Shown here: positions 48,756-62,548 of the stretch, piece after piece
How the letters are laid out: each line of letters starts with the position of its first letter
Position numbering within the stretch: the first letter of the stretch is position 1
DNA from: Abelmoschus esculentus
Lineage: Eukaryota > Streptophyta > Magnoliopsida > Malvales > Malvaceae
Assembly (NCBI GenBank): GCA_035048815.1
Contig: JAUCBN010000007.1
Span: 751,501-815,500, forward strand
DNA length: 64,000 nucleotides
Direction: 5' to 3'
The notes under the pieces: generated by a model
Told to the model about the DNA's origin: nothing
The model's database searches: none
The model's input: only the letters and a program-made list of their open reading frames with translations
Position numbers and translations under genes: made by a program

Positions 48756-51311
48756 ATGGATCCTCCATTGATCAGTGAGTCATCTTTTTCAGCAGCAAAT
48801 CCATCAGCTTACAGCCTTGCTGAGATTTGGTCTTTCCCGACCAACCCAGCCTCCGACACGACTGTTTTAGCTGGACGTGGGTTGGGGATCCGAATGAGTA
48901 ATTTGGCGGGGCTTGGAGAGACTTCGGGTCTTAGAGATGGGTCCATGGAGGAATCTACTGTGACTGAACAGAGTGTTGGGTGTGGAGGTAGGAGAAAAAG
49001 GAAGGAATTGAGCTCCGAAGATGAATCTTCCAAGATTGTTTCTACTACTACTAGTAGCGCAAATGAATTGGTGAGAGTTTTGTTTTTTCATCTTCCTCTT
49101 GGATTCAAATATAGATTTTTAGTGCTTGGGGTTTGTTTAGCTCTGTTAGTTTTTAGATTTCCAGTTGATTGTAGATATGACAACGGTGGGAAATTTTTGG
49201 AAATTTATGTCAATTAATGTTGGCATTCAGTTCTTTTCTCTTTAATTTAAGGTTTTTGGATTGAATTCTGTGTGTGTTTTGTTTAATTGCCAGTTTGTTT
49301 TACTCAAATTAAGCTTCTGCCAAGTTGTGTGCTTTGGTTGGCTTCAAATCAGTGAGGATTAGAAGAAGTATTTTAAAGATTCATAATTTGCCTCTATTCT
49401 TGGTTTAAAATTTTAGTTGCAGTAAATTTTGGTTTATGTTTTGGCTTCATAATGTATTATGATTTAGCATTTTAAGTTTTAACAGAATGATTCGAACGGA
49501 AAACGGATGAAAATGCTGGGTGGAAAGAATGAGGCTGCGGGTCCTAAAGCTGAAGTTGAGAGCTCTGAAGAGGGTGGCAAGCCAGAACAGAATAGTAAAC
49601 CTGCTGAACCACCTAAGCAAGACTATATTCATGTCAGAGCCAGAAGGGGTCAAGCAACTGATAGCCATAGTCTAGCCGAGAGAGTAATTCACCTTTGCAA
49701 ATTGTGATTTCGAAACTTAGAAATGTAGTTTTCGTACACTGTTAGAATGAATTTCAAATACAGATGTATGTGTCTTGCTAGTTCATGTCACTGGACCCTT
49801 TTGAAACATGTTCCTAGAATAAGTTTTTTCTTCTACAGGCCAGGAGGGAGCGGATTAGCGAGAGGATGAAGATTCTTCAGGATTTGGTCCCCGGATGCAA
49901 CAAGGTTTTTACTATGGCATAATTGTGTTCTATTAGTCCTTGATTCTATGTTTCGGTCTGTTTTGTTTCGTGCCTCAAAAATATCGTGATGGGGTTATTA
50001 TCTTACACTTGATACAAACTTTTCATTCAGGTCATAGGAAAGGCGCTTGTCCTTGATGAGATTATTAACTACATCCAGTCACTGCAGCAGCAAGTTGAGG
50101 TATGAATCCTACATATCTTACCGTAACAGTGTTCCGGTTTCCAAGATTTTACGCCATCCTTTCAGGATTTAACCTGTTATATGAATTTAATTTTGCAGTT
50201 CTTGTCAATGAAACTCGAAGCAGTTAATTCAAGGATAAACATGAATCCTAGCTTGGAAGGCTTTCATTCAAAGGATGTAAGTATGCTTATGTTGATTGTT
50301 CACATAATATTTGTGTCGTCACATACGCTGTAGAACGGATAATTGAGTAAATATAAGATCTGAAATTTTGTCCGAAGATTTCTTTAGCGATCTCTTCTTG
50401 CTTTGATTCAACCATTATGAGAAAAATAGAGGAAAGTAGTAAGCTTAAATTAAACACTTCTTTAAAAGGGGAAGAAGACTCTAATCTAAGGGCTATGTCT
50501 CCTCTAACATAGGCACCGAGAGCAAGAAGATTCTAAAATACTCGCTTCCTTTAATCTGACGTTCTATCCTGAATAATCCTAGCTTTTCCACCAACAAATC
50601 AGTTATGATTCTCTAAATTTTTGTGTTGTAAAGGGAACAAAGGCACACTCTAGGTGCTAAAACCCTTGTATTTCCCTCGGGGCCTTTTCTTTTACGGTTA
50701 TCGCCTTGCAAGAAGTTGTGCCTAGGTGCACTTTGATCGAATGCACCTTGTTGGAAACAGACAGAGGTGCTTTTGTTGTCTAAAGGTGCAAGGCACATGC
50801 ACAACCAGCCTTCGACGCATGCCTTGTCGAAACTCAAAAGTGCTAAACTTTTGACGTATACATTGATTTGAGGACAAGTAATAAAGGCACCAACACCTTT
50901 ATTACTCGTCCTCCTCAAATCAACTTTTACTGAAACCGTAGGGATTACATTCTTTGAAAACGAGGAAATGAATTAAAACCTCCAAATTGAGATGGAGGGT
51001 CAAGTTCAAACTGTATCCTAAATTTTCTGTGTAATATTTTTCACCTTTTCTGCATCTTCTGTTTCGTATTTGAATGCAAATGTGTTACCATGTTACTCGA
51101 ATCGGCTTTATTCATTGATGCATTCAAACTATATAATCCGAGCTACAGTCTAATATGTTAACACAAGAATCCGGTGCTTTAGCTTGTTATGCAGCCCATT
51201 GATGGTTCTGGAATGCTATTTGCCTCACAAGCAGCAAGGGAATATGCTCAAGGACCGCGACCGGAGTGGTTGCAGATGCATGTCGGTGGGAATTTCGAAA
51301 GAGCAACGTAA
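48756..51311 (+). CDS. BHLH79: bHLH transcription factor, bHLH79-like
   Basis: Six exons join without error: 48756-49070, 49486-49683, 49839-49904, 50031-50099, 50199-50276 and 51195-51311, giving 280 residues. The start MDPPLISESSFSAANPSAYS and the acidic Ser-rich N-terminus match bHLH79 of Arabidopsis as I recall it. The DNA-binding region reads RARRGQATDSHSLAERARRE; His, Glu and Arg at the contact positions predict binding to CACGTG G-boxes. The loop and helix 2 (GCNKVIGKALVLDEIINYIQ) are intact, followed by a short leucine-containing coiled segment (SLQQQVEFLSMKLEAVN). Relatives act in cell elongation and brassinosteroid-linked networks, often opposed by PRE/IBH-type HLH proteins; any link to the PRE genes in this window is inference. 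Intron 5 (918 bp) holds a GC-richer repeat with a strong hairpin. Confidence 0.93.
50610..50940. repeat. GC-richer repeat with hairpin in bHLH intron 5
   Basis: The stretch is full of GCACCTTG, AGGTGC and AAGGCACAT words in both senses, unlike the rest of the intron. At about 50865-50928 a near-perfect inverted repeat (GATTTGAGGACAAGTAATAA and its complement) flanks a loop of about 8-10 bases. It is probably a non-autonomous transposon; the family is not identified. Confidence 0.45.
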
Positions 51312-52006
51312 CTCCGAGAATCGTTTGTTGTCTTTTAGATCAGAGGAGGGAATGAAATTGTGATTGGTTTACATGTGTTGCAGAATTTGTGTTTCATAAC
51401 TGTGTACTGGTGTTGTTAAATTTGTGATCTCATCTTGTAGAAAATGCATCTATCTGCTCTATGTTCTCCATCTGACTAGATTCAGACAAGACCATTGTAT
51501 GAACCAGTAGACAAAATCTTCTCAATTGCATCCATGTTCTTATGGTTTATCTGTCTTTGTACGAGTAATGTTTTAATAATCCAACTATTGATGTTATCAG
51601 TATTTGTTGTGCATGTAATATTTCGATTCAATTCGATATTTTTCTTGAAACTGGATTATATTCGATAGTGAAAAGATTATACCTTAAATATTGGAAGTTC
51701 AAACTTGGTTGGAATTCTTTTAAAAAATGGCATTTTAAGCACTAATTTACAAGATTATTGCCATATAAAGGACGTATTCCATAAATATAGGAAACTTCAG
51801 GGACTTGCAAATGCAAATTTCCATAATTATCTGGTAACAAAAAATAATGTTGGCTTCGCAGCAATAGAGAAAAAGGAGAGCTTTGAGGTCCAAATTTAAT
51901 CTCCCCCGAAACCCTAACCATGACTGATCCAAAATCCCCAATCTTCATCTTCCTCCAGAAGAAAAGGCAAAGGAAAATCAGCATCAAATCTCTCAACTGC
52001 TACACG
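51312..52006. other. Intergenic region between bHLH and PP2A genes
   Basis: It contains the bHLH 3'-UTR (to about 51600) and the promoter and leader of PP2A. An ATG at 51920 is in frame with the PP2A start and would add 29 residues. No other gene is seen. Confidence 0.6.
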
Positions 52007-54717
<2,711 letters not shown>

Positions 54718-55192
54718 TTCACGTAGATTTCGTATTCCCTGTGCTTTTGTAGATGTGTGTTACAAAAAAATCAGAGAATTCTACCATCTGGTTGAGGGAA
54801 GGACAAAAAAACCATTGTTTTTTTATCATCATTCTTTTGGTTGTTCTGTTGCTGCATTCATACAAGTCTGTAGGCTTCATTTGTAGAATAACAAGCTGAT
54901 TTCCCTTTCTTTTTCCTGTAAAATGTATGTGAGAGATATTTCTTGTGGTACTTAATTTCCCGATAAATTTTAAACCCTAAACCCTAAAACAGGGAAAATT
55001 GTATAATTTAAAGATTACGCAATATATATCAAATAATTTTTTATATTGAAGATTTGAATTAAATTTCTATTTAAGCCATTTTCTTTTGAATGTTTTATTG
55101 GGAAAGAAAAAAATTAAAAAATATATAATTCAAGATTAAAATAATATAAATGCAATACACGATTACATGAATGTGTCACGTTTTCTTTCTGG
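54718..55192. other. Convergent intergenic region with telomere-like motif
   Basis: The 475 bases between the PP2A stop (plus) and the GTD-binding gene stop (minus) hold both 3'-UTRs. TAAACCCTAAACCCTAAAAC at 54971-54990 contains two plant telomere units (a telo-box type motif). Nothing else is seen. Confidence 0.6.
54971..54990. repeat. Short interstitial telomere-like motif
   Basis: Two AAACCCT units in tandem plus a partial third. Too short to be telomere-derived with confidence; AAACCCTAA boxes are also common regulatory words in plants. Confidence 0.5.
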
Positions 55193-57297
55193 CTACGAAC
55201 TTTCCTCTTCTTCTTCTTCCTCTTCAAACTCCTCGTCAATCCAACTAGTCTGCTTCTGAAGCCTTCCCATTGATGATATATGCAACTTCTTCTCAAGAAT
55301 TTTCATCCGGTCAAGTTGACGCATAGCTTGCTTAGCTTTGGCAGTGGCGGAGGCTTCTCCTACCATCTTCTCCACCGCCGGAGGATCAGAATCTGTTCCC
55401 ATCTCGTGGTTACTGGAATTTGACTCGGCATGAGTTTGATGACTCTCCGAGTGCTTCTCCCCGGTACTTGTCGTGAAGGAAGCTTCAGATTTGGCGTTGG
55501 AGGATGACAACGACGGCTTTTTCACCGCTTGGTTGTCGTCGTCGTCGACGACATTGTCTTCATTGTTTTCGTCTCTTTGTCCGTGTGTTTCAAAGTCGGT
55601 TTCCTGTAAGCGTCCGTACTTCGCTCTGTAAACCTCGAGTTCGGCATCTAATTCAGTGAGTTCATCCTCTCTTTTGGCCACCAAATTGATCATCTCTTCC
55701 AATGCTTCTTGGTCGTACTCGGCTTGCTCTTCCATCATCCTCTGGTACTGCAACGCCTCCATCTGAACCGCCGCTTTCTCGGCCTGTAACCTGGTGATCA
55801 TCGCCATCGCGTTGTAGGCAGCCACGGCAGAGGCGTTACGTTCTTCGTCGAGTTCCATGTACAATGCCATGAGTGACTTCCGGTCCATTCGAGGACTGCT
55901 CGGGATTTGGCCATCGCCACCGCATTCCAAAGCGAACTCCGATTTCTGAAGCAGTAACTTCCTCGGAGTTCGTGTCCACCGTGGGCTGTTGTTAGCGGAA
56001 TCCGATAAGGGGATGCCGAAGAACTTGGTATTCTTCACAAATTCGGGGGTCTTGTCTTCTTGCTCACCCTCAGGTACCATTGGCTTTGGGCTAACCTTGC
56101 CATCTTCCTTCACTGTAAAAAAGAACATGCATCACCAAAACAAACAGCACGTAAATCCAATATTGTTAAAATGGTCTAATTTTGGTTTTAGTCCCTCAAC
56201 TGTATTTTGCTACTTAATCAATATGATTTGAACCTATATTTTTATAATGTTATTAGTAGGTCTGAAATGAAAATCATGTTATCAATGTAATCCCTCTGCT
56301 TAAAGTAAAATTTTAATTTTAAAGGGCAAAAAATACATTCTTTTTCTTAATTTGAATCAAAGGATTAAGGACTAAAATTAAATAAATTCCTTTTAAGAGG
56401 GAGTAAAAGTGCTCTATCTGCATTTTGACAATTAAGACCACATGAAAATCTAAGTAATGTTTCATGATATCATTCTCCTAATAATAGTTTTAAGACGGTT
56501 AATATTTATTTGATGATCAATTTTAAAATAATTATAAGATAAACACATATATTAAGTATTAAAAAGTAAAAGTTTGGAGTTTTAAACTCACATGGCTTTT
56601 CACCTTTTGAACGATCACTTTCCTCCGGAGCCGCTGGTTCATCCGATTTAAGCTTTAGCTCCGAATACTTAGTTTGTGACACATTATCCGGCAGAGCCCG
56701 GGGAGATGCCGAAGGAGCCAGGGAAGAAATTTTGCCCTTGGAACCGCTAGATTTCACCTTCAATGGCTGCCCACAGCACGTACAATGGTGCTCATTGCTC
56801 TCCTCAAAAACCGCCGGTTCCAGATCCTTTTTAGCAACGGCTGGCCACGAGAATTGAACTTCACTGTCTTCGTCGACCAACAACTGATCAATATCCTTGT
56901 GTAAGATCCCCAACAGGGACTTGTACCGATGGCAATCGGTTTCTCTCTCGGTCGCGAACGACAAGAGACAGGCCTCGCACAGGTTCCGGATGTCTGAAAG
57001 CTTCTTGTGGGCGTGACAGAAGGCGAGACACGACACACTCTTCTTGTGCTGGTCACATATGGATTCATTGTAATGGAAACCTTCGGTTCTCCCAAGGACG
57101 AGGAGGTCGAGCCGGGTGCAAAGCAGGCAAGGGATCGGCAACTCGAAGAACCTGGCGAATTCGTTCGCTATGAACGCGACGAACCCGACAAAGAACAGCA
57201 TGAAGATCATCACCCATTCGAGCAACGCGTAGATGAAGAACTTCGGGACAGACCCGAGTTCTTGTTCTACGAATTCTTTGAACGATTGTTTTCTCAT
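55193..57297 (-). CDS. MYOB: Membrane-anchored GTD-binding protein (myosin-binding MYOB4/5-like)
   Basis: Two exons, 57297-56592 and 56112-55193, join in phase 1 to give 541 residues. A transmembrane segment (about 19-45, IYALLEWVMIFMLFFVGFVA) follows a short basic N-terminus. A Cys/His-rich part comes next (CLLCTRLDLL, ICDQHKKSVSCLAFCHAHKK, HHCTCCGQPL). The GTD-binding coiled coil spans about 313-405 (RKSLMALYMELDEERNASAV onward), and the tail is acidic (EEFEEEEEEEESS). In Arabidopsis MYOB proteins this domain binds the globular tail of class XI myosins and recruits them to motile vesicles driving cytoplasmic streaming; maize FLOURY1, an ER protein of the same family, binds zein. From memory the nearest genes are At1g18990 and At1g74830. 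It ends tail-to-tail with PP2A. Confidence 0.9.
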
Positions 57298-58645
57298 TTC
57301 TTGTGAAAATAATCGTTCAAAAGTTCAATTACACGAAAAATAAACGTTACAATGTATTAATCTCTTTCAAGACCGAAAATTGTTGTCACAATTTTATTGT
57401 TTTAAGAGTGATGGGAGAGATCATGACAAGGCTAGCGTATAGCAAACCAATATCATGACCTCTCTCTCCTCTTGTTTTGGGACAGGAGAGAAAACCAATG
57501 AAGGGTTAATGTCTGATTTGAAGGGAAATCAAGATTTGGAGTGTGGTTTCTGTGACTATAAATAAGGCATTGATTAGGGGGGAAAACTGGGTTTCTTAGG
57601 ACAAATTTGGAGTTTGGTCCTAAAAAATTGGGGTTTCTCAGGCTTAAATTAAGGGTTTTCTGCGTGGAAATTTACAAGTTGGTTAAAGGGATAAAAATCA
57701 TTAATTAATGCTAAATATGGTAAGAATGTAGATATTTATGGGATATAACTTATAAGTTTGCATTATACATTAGAGGTTTATCTATTATTTTTTATTATGT
57801 ATGTTTATTTTATGATCATATTCGATATTAATTAGTTTTTTTAATAAATTTATTTTAATTTTATTGAGTTAAATATTTAAAATTTTATTTTTATTCAATA
57901 AATATTTAAAATTTTATTTTTAATTTATTTAAAAATCAATTAAGACACCTACTTTAAGAATACCATAACTTAGACCCTATACTCCATGATTAACCAATGT
58001 TTTCCAAAATGTGTGGGCATCATCAAATCTTTTTTATATCTGGAATTTTTATTTTGTTTCTTTTTCAAGTTAAAAGAGGAACAGCATCTTTAATCGGAAC
58101 ATTTGTGTTTCACATGGTGCCAGCCGGGTTAAATAATTTATAGTTTAATATTACAAAATATATATTGTATGGTAACATTTATATTAACATAATTTATTTT
58201 ATCATTTTATTAGAATATAAGTTTATATTTGTATTTGATTTTAAATATATAAAATTTTAAAAATTATATTATAGATTATTTTTGTAATATATTCATAAAT
58301 TTAATAAATTAAATATATTTATTTAATTATTTTTTACATTATTTTTATCAAATAAATCTTTATTAATATATATCGTAAATTAATTTAAAATTGTTTTTTT
58401 AACAAACGCATCAATATCTGATAAAATAACTTTATTCTTTCTCCCTCGTTTTGTCACTGTAAACAATAATCTAACACGAGTAGCAGCAGAAAGAACGACA
58501 AAGCCAATAGACAGGACAATTATGTTCTATTTTTAGTCTGTACATCAAAAACCAGTGATCTAATTTTTAGATTATGTTCTTTATTTTCCCTAATCCCCTA
58601 ATAATAAGCTTTTCCAGCTTTGTTTAATTTAATTAAATGTCATTG
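57298..58645. other. Intergenic region between the GTD-binding and MYB genes
   Basis: It carries the promoter and leader of the GTD-binding gene (minus) up to about 57700. A TATTTATA word on the minus strand near 57558-57565 could be its TATA box. The rest is AT-rich with the MYB 3'-UTR at the right. No gene is supported. Confidence 0.5.
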
Positions 58646-59826
58646 TTAAGCAACACTGATAATGCTTTTGTTATCTCCATTGCTTAAGTTTGGCATAACC
58701 TGCAAAGGAGAATGTCTCGTGGAAGACGATGAATCCATTTGATCAGACTGTAAAGACAACTCAAGTGACAACAATAACGGCTCGGAAACGGGAATCGAGT
58801 TCATGTTAAGATCGAATCTCTGAAGAGCTGGGATATTAGGGACCTGACGGATGAGGTTTGATGTCGCAACATTGTGTTTTGGTTGATTCCCCTGTGGTAT
58901 GCCGAGATTTTCGATCAGATTCTCCGCCGGAACCGGAGGAGCTAACAGAGGAAAAGCAGCTGGAATCATGGGGTGTACATTGTTCTCAGATGGCTGAGTT
59001 GTATTCTCTTGTCGATCAACTGGCTCTTCTTCCATTGGAATTGCCTGTACCTAACCAAATAGTATCAAAATAGAAATGCCAAATAAAGGGGTGTGAATTA
59101 TGAGAATATTAATACGTTAAATGCAAATTCTAGGGAAAACTATCTGTTTGGTACTCACCTATTTCTAATTTGGTCATCCAATTAATTTTGTTAGCATTTT
59201 TTAAATTTCTAGTTTCGCCCATTTCCGAAGAAAAAATAAGGGGGAAATGTTGAAAAAGGAGTAGTAATGACCAATACCGTATCGGTGGTGATATCGAAGA
59301 GGCTAGATCTACGACGGCGGCGGTTGAGATTGTTTCGCCGGAGAAAGTATTTCTGAGCATGGCTCACTACTTGTGTCGGCGTACGAGTCTTCACGAAGTT
59401 TCTAGAAATCCTTCTCCAATCTCCCTTTCCTACTTTTTGCAGTCCTGCCAGAAACAGCCTGTGCTCTTCCTCCGTCCACGGCACTCCTAAATTTCAAAAA
59501 AAAAATCTGAAACCTAAATATCGAAAGAGAAACAGAAAGAGAAGATCAAATCTCATGCACAAACCTCGTTTGCGCTCATGATTCCTGGTGGTACGAGGAA
59601 CGGCGTCATCAGCAGAGGCATAACCGGCGTTGAGACTATCATCGCCTTGATCTTTGTTGTTTCTGCTTCCTCCCTTGTTCGATTCACGAGGCTGTTCGTA
59701 CTGAGAAAGATTATTCATACTAACACATTTCCTCATAGAATCAACCACCACTCTGACTCCGAAAAGCATGATCTCTCCACCTCCACCGCCGTTCGCGGAA
59801 GCGGATGGGCACTTAGCAGGCAGCAT
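58646..59826 (-). CDS. Single-repeat MYB (SHAQKYF class), likely repressor, At1g19000/At1g74840-like
   Basis: Three exons, 59826-59565, 59486-59278 and 59050-58646, give 291 residues; the ATG at 59826 (MLPAKCPSAS) is the first in frame. The N-terminal region has EIMLFGVRVV with the LFGV core at 21-24, known from plant repressors. The MYB repeat runs from about 89 (VPWTEEEHRLFLAGLQKVGK) to SHAQKYF at 129-135, followed by a basic cluster (NRRRRRSS). Near the C-terminus LSLELSL (251-257) fits the LxLxL EAR repression motif. SHAQKYF MYBs bind I-box/GATAA-type or TATCCA sites and act in sugar, light, hormone and leaf-expansion control. Two repression motifs suggest a repressor, but this is inference. 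No lesion is visible. A TATA box and a G-box lie upstream. Confidence 0.92.
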
Positions 59827-59942
59827 CCCCAAGTTTCCCCCCCTTCTTCCGATTTTCCGCCGCGAAAGGAATCTTTTGGCCGTGAAAACAAGACTTGAAA
59901 AACGCTACAAAAAAAACCAATACCGAAAACCCGCGGAGACTC

Positions 59943-59951
59943 GTATATATA
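59943..59951 (-). promoter_or_regulatory. TATA box of the MYB gene
   Basis: On the minus strand the sequence CTATATATAC lies about 120 bases before the start codon, preceded by GTCT. This spacing suits a TATA box with a leader of about 85-95 nt. Confidence 0.55.
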
Positions 59952-60007
59952 GAGACAACGGTGATATGGCATCACGCTGTGCAAACTATTTCCGATCTGC
60001 TAAGTAA

Positions 60008-60015
60008 CACGTGGC
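60008..60015. promoter_or_regulatory. G-box/ABRE upstream of the MYB gene
   Basis: CACGTGGC lies about 60 bases beyond the TATA box, a typical position for a bZIP (ABF/GBF) or bHLH (PIF-type) site. The match to the ABRE/G-box consensus is complete. Its use in ABA or light response is inferred. Confidence 0.5.
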
Positions 60016-62192
60016 GCATAATGGTTGGTTACAGTGCCTTGTCTGTTTTTAAATCTCCAAAAAGATAACGAAGTGGGTTTTTCTTTTTATCAACAAAATA
60101 ATGCTGCAGGCTTATTATTAAATATTATCCCTTTATTATTTTATTTTTTAAATTAAAGGTGATAATATTTTCTATTAGCCTTAATTAATATTAATCAAAA
60201 TCTTATGTTCATAGATTAGGCTTAATCAATTAAATAATGTAATAGAAATAATCCAAACAGATTTCCATTGATTTAGATAGATTTTATTGATATTTTAAAT
60301 AAAAATGTACTTTTATTTATATATAAAATATCCAATCTATATTATATAAAAATTAATCAACTTTATAATTTTTTAATTTATATTATCTATGTATTAAAAT
60401 ATTTTTATAAACTATATTTCACCTATTTTTAGAAATGATAATATAATAATATACATCAAAATAATGATTAATTACATAAAGATTATCACTTAAGAAAAAA
60501 CAAATATATTAATTTAAATTATTTATTTTAATCGTCCAACGATTCAAAATATATAAAATTATAAATTTTATTTTACCTCTGTGATTATATAGTTTATTTT
60601 TCAGCATTTTCCGGATTTAATCTTTTAGGTATATTTTATTTTCAGTAATTAAAATTAATCAATTAAAAACAACTATGTTCAGTAATAAAATAAAAATATG
60701 TTTAGTATGATATTTTATTTATTTATTTATTTTAAAACTATATTAGTCTTCATTTTGTATATTTATTAAACATTTTAATTATATTTGATGTTTAATTTTA
60801 GATAATATGTTAAATATAAAATTATATAAGGTCAATGCATCAAAAATAATTTTATACATATTTATACAAGAAAATATAATATCATAAAAAATAAAATAGT
60901 TTTCTTCTATTTCGGATAAAAAAAATTTTATCATAAAATCTGACTCGATCTATTATATTCCATAATAAATTTAAACATATTATTACATGTATATAAATTT
61001 AACTTTATATCATAACCCAGAGAATGATCTTAATATATAAAAACTATTATTTTATTTATATCATTTAAGTTTTAATAATTTTATTCATATAGTATGTACG
61101 AGTTTTTTTAATAAAAAATCAATATAATTTTATTTGAAATAAAAATTATATCATAAATATTATTCTAGTTTCGTTAATTTTTTTAAAATTTAGATAATAA
61201 AAATACTCAAAATAATATTAAAATCAATTATTATTAAAAAATTAAATTACATAAATAAAATTCTTACTTTACAATAATAATTCTTTTAAAAAAAAATTAT
61301 ATTAGTGAACAGTAGGCTAAGCATCACTCATCAATTATAAAATTAAAAATTATATATAATATATGTAAGAAAATGTTGATAGATAAATAGATAAGACGAA
61401 TAAGATCAGATTATAGATTATTTCTTTTACTCAAGCTTATCACCTACTTTATCTTTCATTCATTTTATTTAAATTAAGAGTATTTAAAAATATTCGATTC
61501 GATTGATATGATCTAAATATTTATTAATTGTTCTAAAAATTTAAATATTTTTTAGATCGAATATTTGTTCTAATTTTAAAATTTTTGGATCGGATATAAA
61601 TCGTAATATTTCAAGTTCCAGATTGTTCAAAAATCTGAGAAATTAATTTTTTAAGATATTATTTTTTAATTATTTGATGTTTGTTATATCTAAAAAATAA
61701 AATAAATATTTTTTTTATAAATATAAATATTGTTAATATTTAATATTTTTGTTTATTATATTCAAAATTTTAAAATTTTCATTAATATAATTTTTAAATT
61801 AAAAAAATAATTAAATTAAAATATATTTTTGGATAATCGAATATTCGAAAATTTGATCTGATTATCCGATTATTCAAAAAATTGGATATCCAAAAACTTG
61901 ATACATCATTATATTATCAATCTAAAAACTCAAATATCTAAAAAAAATCAAATTCAATTTAATTTAATATTCGATAATAAAAATCTCTAATTCCAATCAA
62001 ACTCACATTATATCAAAATTTATCTATTTAATTAAATTAAGTGAATTGAATTAACCATCATCCACGAGTAATTATCGTCCCTATTTGTCATCAATTTTTC
62101 CGGTGAACTTTAAACTTTTTAATTAAATATTGCAATCGAATATTATATTTTTTATCCTCACACTTCACAAGGCAAAATCCATTGCATGTAGC
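60016..62192. other. Gene-free AT-rich interval between divergent genes
   Basis: No gene is supported. Most of it is very AT-rich. The dispersed repeat copy 2 lies at 61480-62000. The left edge holds distal promoter of the MYB gene and the right edge that of the coiled-coil gene. Confidence 0.6.
61480..62000. repeat. Dispersed AT-rich repeat, copy 2
   Basis: It follows the same block order as 1715-2115: ATTCGATTCGATTGAT opening, TTTAAATATTTTTTAGATCG, GGATCGGATATAAATCG, TAATATTTCAAG, AAAATTTTAAAATTTTCATT, then TCGAATATTCGAAAATTTG. This copy is longer and includes a close with TCCGATTATTCAAAAAATTGG. No ends or coding capacity are recognised. Confidence 0.45.
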
Positions 62193-62198
62193 CACGTG
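62193..62198. promoter_or_regulatory. G-box upstream of the coiled-coil gene
   Basis: CACGTG in the context GCCACGTGTCG lies 351 bases before the start codon at 62549. CCACGTGTC also fits the ABRE consensus. Binding and use are not known. Confidence 0.4.
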
Positions 62199-62548
62199 TC
62201 GATTACTAATTCTGGCAGCCATATACACCTCAAAATGTGGGCCCTCTCCAATGGCGCGTGCCAATTGTCGAACCCCCATAAGCGAAGAAAAGAGGAGAAC
62301 AAAACCGAAAAACAATTGTGCTAGTAAACCGTACCGGTTCAATCGTTGTGTCAGCTGAAGTGGCATATAGGTAAATAAAAGTACGAAAGAGGGTAGTTAA
62401 GTAATAACGCAAACGACTTTCAGTTCCCAACTGACAGCTGCTACAAGGGAAAGGGAAAACTAAAACTAAAACCAAACAACCAGTTTATTTTCTCCTTTGT
62501 TTTTCTTCTTCGCAGTTTGGTCTGAAAAAAGTATGACTTGATGCATTA

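Noticed and set aside
54971..54990. Telomere remnant
   Set aside because: Only two to three units are present; short telo-box motifs are frequent in plant DNA, so no chromosome-end origin is claimed.
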